Positions 36,441-48,601 of a stretch of DNA of 64,000 bases are shown in pieces. The notes beneath the pieces are model-generated. The model did no database searches. It had not been told where the DNA came from and saw only the letters and a program-made list of their open reading frames with translations. A program made the translations under genes and the position numbers. The stretch is taken from positions 8,795,603 to 8,859,602 of the forward strand of contig OZ022596.1 in NCBI GenBank assembly GCA_963669155.1, read 5' to 3'. The stretch is from Arbacia lixula. Lineage: Eukaryota > Echinodermata > Echinoidea > Arbacioida > Arbaciidae. Position 1 is the stretch's first letter. Every line of letters starts with the position of its first letter.

Positions 36441-36984
36441 GCTCCAACGACCGGCATCAAACAGAAGCTAGGGAAGTGGCCTCTGCAGTGTAGCTTGACC
36501 AAGAGGCAATTCTGTGAAGTACATGTATAGATGGAGATATGTGGTCAATTGGGGGTCTTAGGTGTTTTAAGTGCAAGAATGTTTAGAAAGTGGTCTTATA
36601 AGGAACAAGGATAAAGATTAGTATAAATGTAAAAAAAAAAAACAATAAATCAGGACCCTTTTTCTTCGCGCTCTTTCTCCACCATTTGTCTGTCTTTCCT
36701 TCTTTCTCACTTTCTCTTCTTCTCTTCCCCTCTTTCCGTTCCTCTTACTTTTACACTTTCCCTTTGACTTACCCTTCTATTTCTTCATAATCCCCACCAT
36801 GTTCCACTCTCTTGCTACCTTTCACTCTACCATCACCATGCCACTCTTTCTACTCCCTTTCCCTCCTTATCCTTATCTCTCTTTCACCTTTTTGAAGAGA
36901 ATCTCTACCCTTCCCCTTTCTCTCTCATGGACAACAAATATGTCATACAATAACGAAGTAATAGTTCAAATGACGTAATCTTAC
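36441..36984. repeat. Third copy of the ~150-bp repeat and pyrimidine tract
   Basis: Between the two distal exon modules. It holds the diverged repeat copy with GTACATGTATAGATGG, an A-run near 36632 and CT-rich DNA (36660-36930). No gene is seen. Confidence 0.5.
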
Positions 36985-37064
36985 CTTGATCAACCACTTT
37001 ATTAGATACAAACTCCAGCTTTCGCGTACCTCTCACAAACTACAAAACGGGTGCTGCAACGTCA
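36985..37064 (-). promoter_or_regulatory. Distal TRIM-type first exon 2 (unit C), diverged
   Basis: It ends GGTTGATCAAG at the donor GTAAGATTACGTCA (exon end 36985). The half CRE TGACGT is at 37059-37064 on the minus strand. It is more diverged from the A/B/D exons than the module at 36357. Confidence 0.4.
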
Positions 37065-38974
37065 GCTGCTCTTGACTTCACTCCGAATCACTGCATATAC
37101 AGTGCTATTCAAAAGAAGAAGAGGACGACGATTTCCGTCTAAATAGACAATAAAGTCTACTGTCGGATTTTGGACTAACTTTGACACAGGATTTATGTCA
37201 ATTCTAGTCTATGGTAAAAGTTTCCGAAATCTGATGCAAAACTCAAACTACTAGAAGACAAGTGAAACGATAGCGTCGACCATTTGCTATGCATTCAGTA
37301 TGGAATGACATAACATACATGATACCTCTCTTTATAAACATGGTAAATGGTTTCGTTTTGCCTCGTGTGTATGACTCACTTCCTGCTGTTTTTCATTCTG
37401 TGCAGGAGACCTGGGTTCATAACATGTGTTAATGTCTTTGTTGCGTGATACTTCTGGCGATACCTCGATCAAACCATCTCGGAACCCTTGATATGATTGC
37501 GACATTATATGAAAAACATATGAAACACACTTTCTTTATCAGGTTCATGTTAGCTGATATTAAAAGGATGTGTCACTGAGCTTTTGTGGCGCGATATTAT
37601 TTAAAGGGGGCGCTGCAATCGACGGCGTTCGGCGGCGGTCTTATGAGTCCCACCCTCAAGATCTGCAAGACTGCGTTAGCATCGATCTCATGCGTGTGTG
37701 CTACTAGCAACAGTCTTTGACACGCTTTGGTGCATGTACACAAAATGAACACATATCACATATAAAGTTACCCGTATCACTACAATTGCGTGCTTGTTTG
37801 TCGAAGTTATACGGAGATTCTCGAATGTAACCGAGCCGGCCCATGCTCCACGCCGTCGATTGCAGCGCCCTCTATAAACAATAACGCGCCACAAAAGCTC
37901 AGTGATGTGTCCCTTTTAAGTTCAGAGAGAACGCACGGCAGCAATGTTACGTGATAACCCATTGTGTGACTATGATCGTAGGCTTCATAAAACATAAACA
38001 AAGAGAACTGCCTCATTGGCACATAAGGAGTTCAAGTAAGTGATGGTAGTGGTCAAGATGATGGAAACCGTAATCATTGTCAGTGATTGTAATTAAAGTT
38101 ACGAAAAAAGGGCCATTATAGCCAAACCAGCGACAACAACAACAACAACAACCGTGAACATGAGCCAATCATTCTGCCATCATCACGGGTCCTATTCTCG
38201 GTTGATATCATGATTACATGAAGGGATCTTCGACAGATAAAGAGAAAGTTGAAATCTGAAATATTAAACGACACCGGGACCTACAATCATGGCAGCCATT
38301 TCTTGTCCAAACTTTATCTGACAATTGTAGTTGCATATTTGACAATTGTAGATGCAGCAATGCATGAGAAAGGAAAATAATATTTGTGGATTGTAGGCTA
38401 CCTAGGAATAAAATGAGACCCGGAGACTGATTTCGGATGTTGATAAAGTTCTTCGTTGGCGGAATGCCTATGTAGAGAGGCACGTGCTTTAGGGAGGGTA
38501 CCAAACCAGCTCAAACTATCCCCCCCCCCCCCCCCTTAGCGCCAGATAAAATTTTCCGGATAACTGTGCAGGGAAATTATATTTAAACTCACCCTAGGAA
38601 GCATACTTAATACAGTTTTCATGACATGTGTTAATTCTACGTTATTTTTAAGTCTAATGATGGACTGTACCACGAATGGTGTGGTATATATATATATATA
38701 TATGTGTGTATGATTTTCAGAATTTTTTGATATCCTCCGTAGAAGTGGGTCAGATTGTTTAAGGGCTTTTTATCTTAATGGTAAGATAGGCAGAGTGTTG
38801 AGTTTCAAGTCATACCTCTCAGTGTGGATTTTAGGCTACCTGGGAATATAATGAGACCCGGAGGATTGATTTCGGATATTGATGAAGTTCTTCGTTGGCT
38901 GAATGCCTATGTAGAATGGCATGTGTTCTAGGTAGGGTACTCACGCAATATATCCCCCCCCCCCATTCCCAGAA

Positions 38975-39013
<39 letters not shown>

Positions 39014-39370
39014 AACACAAACACAATGTGACAGGATTTATGTCAATTCTAGTGTAAGATAAACGTATTCGAAGTCTGTGGTCAAAATCAAAGTACTGAG
39101 ACAGGTGAAACAATAGCGTCGACCATTTGCTGTGCATTCAGTATGGCCATGATACAACATACATGATACTGCTCTTTATAAAGTTAAGTTAAAGTTTAAG
39201 TTCTTTGTTGGCGTTGGCATTGCTCAGTGTAATTTATAAAAAAAGGGTATGTGTGATTTTAAGAATTGTTTGATATCTTCCAAAGAAGTGTGTCAGAATG
39301 TTTAAGGGATTTCTATCAAAATCTCAATGGTAAGTAAGAGAGTGTTGAGTCTCAAGTCGGTGTTGGCTTA
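37065..39370. repeat. Composite repeat blocks M before unit D
   Basis: It contains a fold-back insertion (37564-37915), 85-bp segments near 38398 and 38836 (the second with a 1-nt insertion), a C16 run (38520-38535), an (AT)n patch near 38692, a C11 run (38954-38964) and (CA)n (about 38975-39026). No gene is seen. Confidence 0.55.
37564..37915. mobile_element. TTAA-flanked MITE with inverted ends of about 65 bp
   Basis: The ends are inverted copies; shared cores are CACTGAGCTTTTGTGGCGCG and GGCGCTGCAATCGACGGCG. TTAA lies at 37560-37563 and 37916-37919. The same place in the paralogous copies near 2660 and 55755 reads TATTAAGTTCAG with one TTAA and no insert. Non-autonomous; the short frames inside are not credible genes. 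Confidence 0.88.
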
Positions 39371-40030
39371 CTGAATTGTGGGTGACAATGTTTTAAAGAC
39401 ATGTACTTGAAATATGAAGAAAAAGAGAATGATGGAACGAAAGAAAGTAAAAGAAGAAGAAAGGAAGAGAAAGAGAAGGAAAGAGGTAAAGATAGTGTGT
39501 TTGTGTGTGAGGGGGGGGGGGGGGGGGGTGGGCAAGGGAAAAACCGAAAGTATGTATATGCATCTGTGGATTTCTATTGTGTGTATAATGTAAAGTTGGA
39601 ATCTCCCCTTTTCCCCTTTTCCATCTATCTCTCATTATTTTCTCATTATATCTCCTCAATTTTTCTCTGTATTTTCCTCTTTCTCCCCTTTTCTTCATCC
39701 ACCCCCTCTCTCTGTTAAATATCGCTTCCTATCTTTCGATCTCTCTGTCACTTTCTAATTCTTGCTCCCCTTCTCTCTCTCTCACTCTCTCTCTCACTCC
39801 CCCTTTCTCTTTCTTGTTTTTCCATGTTTCTTGTCAATCTCCCTCTCTGAGTCACCCTTCCCCGTTCCTTCTCTTTTTCTAATATTCCTCCCCTTGCTTC
39901 GTTCCTCCGTCTCTTTCCCTTTCTATTTATCTCTTATTTTCTCTCCACCAACATCCCCCATCTGTGTCTCACTCCTGGCTGTACATATCACAACACGTTT
40001 TGGAGAGGGAAACGACAAAGAAATCAAGAA
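39371..40030. repeat. Block P of unit D
   Basis: Purine-rich DNA with a G18 run (39511-39528), then pyrimidine-rich DNA (39600-39960). It is the left boundary of unit D. No gene is seen. Confidence 0.6.
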
Positions 40031-41553
40031 CTCAATTCAGTCTAAGAGTATAAAGCGTTCTTTTTTACAGCGTTTATTAATGAGCGAGTAAAAATAACGG
40101 TTTCTGACATACAAACATAACAAGATCTGCATCTATAATGTCTTAATCCCGATAATGTAAGCAGGTGATAAGAGTAATACGTGGAGGTTTGATATAGCAA
40201 AACACCATGTGGGATAGGTTACACATATATTTAAACTCATATTTAACTCTCCGTTTAATCTGACAAATTGCTAATGGTTGAAACGCTAAGAAACACAATC
40301 ACGTTCATATGTGACAATGATGGTTTACACACATTGCAAACTGATGTTACCTAAAAAACGTTGACCCTTTGACTAGTATACATGATATACACAACACTTA
40401 AGCGGACTGACAAGATAAGATTTAGACAAGAGAACACATTAACAGTTGCGAATTTTTTTTGAATATCAGGAAAATACACAATTTGGTGATAGACTTTGTA
40501 CATGAAAGTTTGAATTGAATACTATTCATTAAAACACGCAAGAGTAGTCCTAACAGAGGATTATGAAAGTTTCACATAGAAGCATTGCTAATGAACTGCA
40601 ACGTTATCGCGATTGGTAAAATGATTTATACTCTACATGAATGTCATACTTATTACGCTGGTAATTCTTTTTTTGGCAAAATTCAATTTGATAAATGTAT
40701 TGATATCGTCTAACGGGTACAACCAAAATAACCCTGTTTTCAAGTTTCACCACATTAACAGTTGTGAGAATCTCTACTGTAATATCAATATCAGAAAAAT
40801 GCACAATTTTTTGATAGACTTTGTACAAATAAGTTTGATTGAAATGCTTGTTAATAAAACACAAAAGAGTAGGCCTTACAGAGGATTCAGAAAGTATCTC
40901 ATAGAGCCATTGCTGATTGGCAAACATGATTATACTGTACATGAATATCTTACTTATTACGCTGGTAATGGTTTAATTCCAAAATTCGAAGTTTAATCAA
41001 AGTTATTATAACAATATATATGAACGGTAATGATAATCATTTGTCTTGCAATGTGTGGTGAGCAAGGAATCTAAAAATAACACGTCCATTGTGATTATTG
41101 ATAACGATTAACACTAGCGATTATATTCACAATGAGTAAAATATATTGCAATAAACATGAAATTTACATTAGAGACAGTGTCCCAATTACAATAGTCATT
41201 AAACTAGGCACGAATCGGCTGTAGACCCTAACGATAACGCGTATGAAATTTCAGTCATAGCTTCACGAACATTTTCAGGAAAAGTAAAAAAAAAATATCC
41301 CTGTTTACGTTTAAAACGCGGCAAGCACAGTCTACATTCATAATCACATTGTCCCTGCCAGCGCGCGATGCAGTGCATTGCTGCCATTGAACGCATGCAC
41401 TGTGATGCAAACCATAGCACAGTCTGCGGTCTCCAGTGTCTAGGCTGTATCAAATGTTTCGGACAACCCGCCCAAAAACACTCAATCTAGAAAACGCTAT
41501 AATATAGCTTCATGCAAGTTTCCAGTTCTATTTTTGGGAGGGAAGTTCTGATA

Positions 41554-42068
41554 AACCCTTTTCTCACTAGGTTTTCTTAGCCCCGTACTATCCTTAGCCC
41601 CGTACTACTTTTTGAAGCTTTTCACACTTGCATTTCTTAGCTCCGTACTATTTCTTAAAACCGTTCTCACTCGAAATCGTTAGCCCCGGACTTTCTCGAC
41701 AGCTTATGAATTTTATGAGTTTACCTCTTGCACAGCTGCTCTTTACCACTCCGCATCAAGGTCACTCGCCCGTCGGGCATTATCTGATTGGTCCCGGCGT
41801 TTCGGCCTTGAGAGCTGACACCGCATTTCCTTCATTCTATTTTTCGTTTCTGTTCTCACTTGCGCTCTTAGCCCCGGACTGTTTGTCTTGGCCCTGCAAT
41901 TGAGGGGTTGGCCCTGCTTTTTTGAAGGGGCTATCCCCCTTTGCTAAAAGCAAGTGAGAACAGAAATTGGTCTAAGCTTAGCCCCGTACTATAGGTGGGG
42001 CTAGGTCCCCCCTTAGCCCCACCTATAGTACGGGGCTAATGTAATTTTTGCCAGTGTGAAAAGCATAA
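41554..42068. mobile_element. TA-flanked element made of bipartite iterons (copy 2)
   Basis: It lies at the same place as the unit C copy, with the same ends, the same TTAGCCCCGTACTAT repeats and the same right-end hairpin. It therefore inserted before the C/D duplication and was copied with it. Flanks read CTGATA at the left and ATACAG at the right. Confidence 0.82.
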
Positions 42069-43111
42069 TACAGTCTTTTCTTCCATTTTCGTGTTATCAC
42101 TAAATCTTACTTTGTCCATGACTTGCAAACGGAACACTCTATCTTTAAGCTATGACCATAATGAAAAAAATATAAAACCTTCGACAACATACAAAGTACA
42201 TTATTTGACAACTTCAGAAATAGTTGTACGAACAAACGTAAAAAGTGGTGTATTTGCAATGTGCATCAAGTGATAATCTTGATAAAAACTTACAATACAG
42301 TTGAGAAAACAGCTGTCAACAAACTTGTACATTTTATGGACAATTAGCATCAATCTTTAATTGTAAGGATAAGTACCTGTACGTATATTTCATTTTTCAA
42401 TATTCAAATTTACATACACCATTAAAAATATATAGTATTATAATTGTTGTGAGCAATTTTCTTTTGGATAAATCAATTCAATTTTTCAGACTTGCAACAG
42501 GGATAGCGTGTTTTAGCCAATATTTTAGTCATATATAAGGTTATCAAAATACATGCAATAATAATGTAACAAGACCTTAATGCAATAACGAAGTGATACT
42601 ATAAAGACACGTACTAGACATTCAACCTGTGATATAAATCATTAGTATTGCTGTGATCATTTGTATTGGGATATAATGAGAGTTTATTAATTCGACAGAC
42701 TTGCAGCGAATGCGTGTTTTTTCAGCCAGTATTTCACTCGTATATAATGCTAAGTGTTGCCTGTGGATATTTAATAACGACAAGGCCACTTCTAAGCACG
42801 TAAATTAATTGCAAGAAGATAGAATAGCAAAGATGAGTCTGCCTATTTTGCAGACACGTAGTCACTTTTGGCAGCTAAAACATGATTGTGATTGGTTTGA
42901 TCAGACCATGAGCTATTACCCATGGAGTGATGTAACGTATTCTGACACCCGCCTGCCTCAGCCATTGAATTCACAGTGAAACACTTGACATGCTTTTGCC
43001 ATTTGATGTAAGCATGGTTAGCGTGCATCAGTAATGCTGTATTATAAACCATGATAGAAATATAAATGCTACAGCCTACGCAGAATCTTATATTTACTCA
43101 CATACCTGGAT

Positions 43112-43273
43112 TTGAATGGATAAACAATCTTACATTTCACTATAAATAAATGTCTTCTCGATCCGTTTTCTATAACAATTGATCCGTTCAAGAAAGGACA
43201 TGTAAACATGATGTGTAAGTCATGTCTGATAGCAGCTTTGAATTCAGACTGTTCTCTCCATTTCCCGTCATAT
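43112..43273 (-). other. Candidate orphan exon or gene fragment in unit D
   Basis: Paralogue of 28007-28168 with the same open frame, the same acceptor-like and donor-like edges, and four base differences. Too short and isolated for a functional call. Confidence 0.25.
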
Positions 43274-44443
43274 CCTATCACGTCACAAAATCAAGAGTAA
43301 TTTTTACTTTGATCAGGTTAAATCATTTCTTTAACGTATGTGCTAGTTTCTGGAACACTCATTTAATACTCTTGTGTAAAATATTATAATTGTTCTGCGC
43401 GTCTTTACCGTTAAAGATCCTTTCAGATAGGATCTTGCCTTTGATAAAAACACCTACACAATCTGAATTTCTCTACTGTGGTCAGAGAAAGATATTCATT
43501 GACAGTCCATCTCTCCTAGGTCAATTACCAGACTACGGCGTGGTTTTGCTTTTTTATGGTACACCACTGTGCAGTATAGCTGTATCCTAGTCCACTGACT
43601 AAAACTCTTTTCCGACTGACAGTTAGGGGTTATGCCTGTATGCGTGCAAGTACAATAGAAACGTCAACGATCTTAACAGTACGACAACGAGGAATACTGA
43701 CACAAGAATCATATAAAGACAGAGTCAAACTTAGCAAATAACATTTGTATAACACGTGAACTCACCATTAATTTCCGTATGGTGAACATGCTACACTTTT
43801 GCTACACATATTGAGTTTTGTGTGTAAAATGGCATATAATACATGGTCATTTATATGCAGGTCTTTCAATACATTAGCAAGTACAGTCCTGGAGAGTGTG
43901 CTGGTTGTAATGTTAAAATGACATACACTCCTGTGAAATCTGTGAAAAAATCGTGAAAGACTTGTTCCGATCATTATTAGGCTAAAACTCAGTCTGCCCT
44001 AACTAGGCAACCAGGAGAGAGTACTTTAAAAAAGGGAAAATCAAAAGGTTCATTCTAAAAGTTGAAGTTCATTTTCTTGCCATGTCGCCCTCTCGTGACG
44101 TATGTATGTACACACACAAAAATCCCGTTAATGGTATGTGGCTATAGACAGTGATTTAGATCTGTTGATCTGGGTTATCATATGGAGTCAATGAGCAGTT
44201 TTCAGTTTCAACATCATTATTGTGGGAGTTCTGGCTCCTTCATTTTCAAGATTATTTGCAACTCATTTGCATCACTATAATCAAACAATTCATTGAATAC
44301 AACATAATGTTATATTGTTGTAAGGTGATTATAATATGATACATCGTGATATTTTTTCTCAATGGGCTGTGAAAGAGATGAGAAGTCTTATCCAAAATAT
44401 GTTAAATGTTAATTATTAGGACGGCTCTATGCATGCTCTAACA

Positions 44444-44449
44444 TTTATT
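44444..44449 (-). promoter_or_regulatory. Poly(A) signal AATAAA, TRIM D
   Basis: AATAAA on the minus strand about 204 bp past the TRIM D stop, conserved with B, C and E. Confidence 0.5.
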
Positions 44450-44652
44450 TACAAAGTAACCAATGATTTGAGTATTGTTCATGAACCAATTTTACTTTTT
44501 CCCAAACCATTACATATTTATTACACGAACATCGGTTTTAAACTCAACACTCTTAATAAAAATAGTATAGCATGATTTAAAATAAGGGGAACATCATTAA
44601 TGACGTAATGGAGTTATCCGATCTGTCCATGTGAATAGTGACTCTTAGTTAT

Positions 44653-46542
44653 TTATTGAGTCGTCACATCAGTGAGAGAGACTTGTTTCTTACGGAAGAT
44701 GTGTAGTTCTGACTGCGTGCACAGAGCGATCTCACCCGTTGAGAATTCCCTGATAGCGCGTATCGAGTCATTGATAGGGTAATTAGCAAGGACTCTCCTG
44801 ACGAGCTTCAGCTGATTCGTGTACAGATCGACATTCCCCCGATCATCCTTCCGCCATCCAATCAGGATGTTGTCATCCTGCAACACAGCAACGCTCGCAC
44901 CGAAGCCCTCATTGCTGACGTCACACATCACCTTACCCTCTCTATCCACCACTCTGACTGATCTGTAATCACTCAGTACCAGCATCTCGCTGTGATTCAT
45001 GGTACAGACTGTGTAAGGTTTATACCCCGGACAAGGGATCTCCCTGACTGGTGCCCCACCCTCTGGAGTAAACACATGTACTGTCCTAGCATTACTACAC
45101 CCTACATAAATACGATCGTTTCCATCGACATCCATACCTCCGTATTCATCAACACCTTCAAACTCTGCTGTATTGATGCTACCCCATGTCTGTGAGTAGA
45201 GAGATATCCACCTATTAAAGTTACGTACTACAAATCGGCCATCACGCAAGACTGACACACGGTGGACCGACACACCCTGCAGTCTTCTCACCTGTAATCC
45301 ATTCACACTGCACACCTCTACACAACCACGAACAACAAACACACCCGCATATCCCACCACCATCTTCCCATCACGCGTGGCTGCCAAGCTGCTCGCGCAC
45401 ACGCCAGTGAGGGCCACTTCCTTCTCCTTCCCCAGGCGCCACTGTTTGAAGCTCAGCTCACCCAGAATGTGCTTAGCATCAAGCATGTACGGAGTGAAAG
45501 TCAGACACGCAACCCGACGCGCAATTTCTTTCGCTTTTTCTGAATCATCCCTTTTTGCACTAGCTAACAAGTCCTGTAACCTTTTACACAGACTATCATG
45601 AACAGATAATGTCTGTCCCTCGAGCACATTTTCTACTCCCTTCCCAATCAAATCATTAGCACTGTTGATGCAAGCGACCTTCAAATCTCGTTTCTCCCTA
45701 ATTTTGCGCACCTCTGCTCTAAACTCCTCTCTATATGCATTACACTCCTCGATTAGTTTATCTCGCTTCTTTGTGAGCAGAGTGAAGTGTTGCTTCGCTG
45801 TCTCCCACGCTTCGTTTATTTTCGAGATGATGTTGTTGAGACATGGTTCAACTTTTTGTAGCTCCTCGTCCCTTAGGTCAATGCCCTCTGTTTCCTCAAT
45901 ATTGATGGATTCCATGAAAGCGTTTACCCGACTTTGAAGAGATGCGATCTGATCTTGTATTTTCTTCATGTATTTTGTCACATCTTCAATCTCGTGATCG
46001 GACCCACCGTGGTCAAGCACACGACATCTAAAACATATAGATTGTTTACATGACGTACAAATCCATTCAATTTCCTCTTGCAGATGTGTAGCACAGTTTC
46101 GCTTGATTTTCACCCTCCCACTAATGACGTCATCAATGCTCACTAAAACGTGACTTGCAGTGAGTTTGAACTTCCTGTGATCATCGACGCACGACTCGCA
46201 CAAGTAGTGATTACATTTCTCACAGTAACATTGTGCCGGTGATTTAGTGTTATCCTCGATGTTACAGATTGTACAGATCTGTACTCCAGATTTAACATCA
46301 GTAATCATCGACTTGAGAGGAATGTTTGTTTGGAGCTTCGAGACATCGCTTTGTTTTAGCGGAGTTGTCTTGCGACAGAGCGGACACGCTAGCTTACTCT
46401 TTTCCTCCTGTGATTTCAAAAGGTCTATCAAACACTTCATACAGAAAGTGTGACTGCAAGCTAGAAGTTTTGGCTCCTCCATTAACTTGAAACATACACA
46501 GCATTCCAAGCCCTGCACTTCTACGGTATGTCTGGTTGCCAT
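44653..46542 (-). CDS. TRIM-family E3 ubiquitin ligase D, full length (629 aa)
   Basis: Full architecture with all RING (14-56) and B-box (90-132, 151-184) ligands intact, coiled coil and six propeller repeats. I start at MATRHTVEV, 8 bp after the acceptor GCAG/ATAACACA (exon from 46550). An in-frame ATG at 46596 lies in the intron and would add 18 residues with no counterpart in A or B. The protein is mosaic. The N-terminal two thirds match B. Around the fourth blade it reads like A (NDRIYVGC, YKPYTVCTMNHSEML). The last 90 residues match C (VMCDV, YPIN, RKKQVSLTDVT). The intron is 1950 bp and the first exon starts at 48501. It is probably an active ligase, inferred from the intact ligands. 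Confidence 0.93.
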   Translation of the reverse strand: MATRHTVEVQGLECCVCFKLMEEPKLLACSHTFCMKCLIDLLKSQEEKSKLACPLCRKTTPLKQSDVSKLQTNIPLKSMITDVKSGVQICTICNIEDNTKSPAQCYCEKCNHYLCESCVDDHRKFKLTASHVLVSIDDVISGRVKIKRNCATHLQEEIEWICTSCKQSICFRCRVLDHGGSDHEIEDVTKYMKKIQDQIASLQSRVNAFMESINIEETEGIDLRDEELQKVEPCLNNIISKINEAWETAKQHFTLLTKKRDKLIEECNAYREEFRAEVRKIREKRDLKVACINSANDLIGKGVENVLEGQTLSVHDSLCKRLQDLLASAKRDDSEKAKEIARRVACLTFTPYMLDAKHILGELSFKQWRLGKEKEVALTGVCASSLAATRDGKMVVGYAGVFVVRGCVEVCSVNGLQVRRLQGVSVHRVSVLRDGRFVVRNFNRWISLYSQTWGSINTAEFEGVDEYGGMDVDGNDRIYVGCSNARTVHVFTPEGGAPVREIPCPGYKPYTVCTMNHSEMLVLSDYRSVRVVDREGKVMCDVSNEGFGASVAVLQDDNILIGWRKDDRGNVDLYTNQLKLVRRVLANYPINDSIRAIREFSTGEIALCTQSELHIFRKKQVSLTDVTTQ

Positions 46543-46550
46543 TGTGTTAT

Positions 46551-48500
46551 CTGCGAAATATACAAACATGATATTGTATTGAATAAATGGGGACATTTAT
46601 CATCCTCTAACCAAACATGACGTTAGTCAAAGCTCCAATAGAAGTAGTCTTACTAAACTTCTTGTTTTGTTTATTTAAATGTTAGCAATAAGATAATGAC
46701 ATCAACTCTCTAGGCATGAGACGCAGAAAAGACAGCGAGTGAGAGGAGAGGAAACGAAGGCAGAAAACGAGGATTACAAGGTCAAACAAAATGAAGGACG
46801 AGGCGAAAAAGCCGAGGAAGATGAAAAAAAGAAGAAAAAAAGAAGAACCAATATTTAAAATCTTGCAAATTGTACCAAGCACCAATTACTTCGTTGAAAA
46901 ACTCTTTTTCATGAATCTTAAACAAAACAAATTATATAACAAATATTTGAACGGGTTTTTTAAAAGGATTTTAATTTTTACAATTTAATAAAAGAAAAGA
47001 GCGAAATATATATAAATTTCCTCCCCAAACCCAGGTTGATACACATGGGAGTAAGACAAAATTCATAAAAGACATATCAATAATAATTACCAGAGCAGAA
47101 AGGTAGAGAAAGAGGGGGTAGGGGGGGGGGGGTGGGAGGAGATAGAATGAAGAAAAGGACAGAGGGAGGGGAGAGAGAGAGAAGGATATACGTAGAGTGG
47201 GGGAGGGAGAGGGAGAGAGAGAGGGGGGGGTAGAGAATAAAGGATTCATTAAATTCCGAAACAGTTGATATCATTAATGGGCATAACGATTTTTAATACA
47301 AGTGTTACATACAAGGTAACAATACGTGTTCGACCATGTCTTATCATTACAAGTGCGCAAAGGGAGAGGGAGAGAGAGAGAGGGGGGAAGGTTAGGAATA
47401 TGATTGCATGATAATATCCGTTCACTCAAGAAAATGTAGTAATACGAATATAATCATGATGATACCAAGTCTATGAAGACTATATAGCGTAAGAAAAGAC
47501 AACAGACCCCACTGTGCACCACACCTGGCAATCCACTAGCACTTGCCTTCACAGTGTCATTGACAATGTACATGTATAATATTTCTAGCAAAAAAAAAAG
47601 ACTTTGTGGGTTAGCATGTGTGATGTACAATGGGCGTTGTTTTTTAAATTCATGGACTGATTCACATGAATCTGTAGGTCCAAATCTGCCTCAAAGTCAA
47701 AAGTGAAAACGTGTTTAAAGGATTATTACAAAAATGATAATTGATGAAATGTCTTGAAAATCGACATCCTTTGACATTACAAGGTAGATTTTAGTTTTTA
47801 TTTGAGATGTAAATTTGTTTTATTTCATTAAATGGTCCTTCACATATTTTCGACTATGTGTTCGTGTTTCCTTAATTCTAAAGATATGCAATCTTATTGC
47901 AACTGAACAGCATCTATTGAAGGAAGAAAATGAAAAGACGGAGGAGGTGACAAGAAATAAGAAGATAACGAGCAGGAAATAAAGCAGGAGGAGAAGGAGT
48001 AGCATGAGAGAAGGGAAGAGCGGGGAGATAAGTTATTAATGAGTTTGAGTTAGATGCCGCGGAAGTTTACCAACTGGTGATTTTATATGAATAATCCTCT
48101 GCCTTTGTCTTACACTGTCTCTGTAATTCCTTTCTGACCCTGTCTCTCCTCTCTCTTTCTTTATTTCTTCTTTATTCCCCATCTCCCATTCTTGCCCGAA
48201 TTCTTTGTTTCCTATTCTCTCCGCCTTCTTCTCCCTCCATCCTTCATCTTTCTTTCCGTCTTCCTCTCTATCTCTCCCTAAATGTCTGTCTTTCTTTTCC
48301 TCTATTTCTTCCCCTCACTCTCACACTCTTCGTTCTACTTACCCTTCTATTTATCCTTATCTCTCTATTTCCTCACTTTGTTTTCCTCTATATCCACCTT
48401 TCACCCTCCCGTTGCCACCCTCCCGCAATTATCTCTCCTCTTCCCTCCACATCGTCGTCATACAATAACGAAGAAATAGTTCATATGACGCCAATCTTAC
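46551..48500 (-). other. Intron of TRIM D
   Basis: Bounded by GTAAGATT and a CAG acceptor. It has A/G-rich DNA (46760-46850, 47095-47235) and a pyrimidine tract (48120-48450). It is closely similar to the B intron, in contrast with the C-like DNA on both outer sides of the unit. Confidence 0.75.
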
Positions 48501-48601
48501 CTTGATCAGCAGTTAGAACCACAAGTCTCTGACTTCAAACTTTAGCTTTCCGTACGACGCACACGCTACAAAATTGGTGTTGTGACGTCAGCTTCTATTG
48601 G
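48501..48601 (-). promoter_or_regulatory. TRIM D promoter (CCAAT, CRE) and non-coding first exon
   Basis: On the minus strand CCAAT (48597-48601), TGACGTCA (48583-48590), then a presumed 5' UTR ending CTGATCAAG at the donor GTAAGATT (exon end 48501). It is nearly identical to the B module. Confidence 0.7.

Larger units (their letters stand above)
40031..44652. other. 3' flank of TRIM D
   Basis: Closely similar to the 3' flank of TRIM C, including the iteron element (41554-42068) and the candidate orphan exon (43112-43273). A minus-strand AATAAA is at 44444-44449. No other gene is seen. Confidence 0.5.

Noticed and set aside
46543-46596. Upstream in-frame ATG extending TRIM D by 18 residues
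   Set aside because: It lies before the acceptor GCAG/ATAACACA conserved in A and B, so it is intron sequence.
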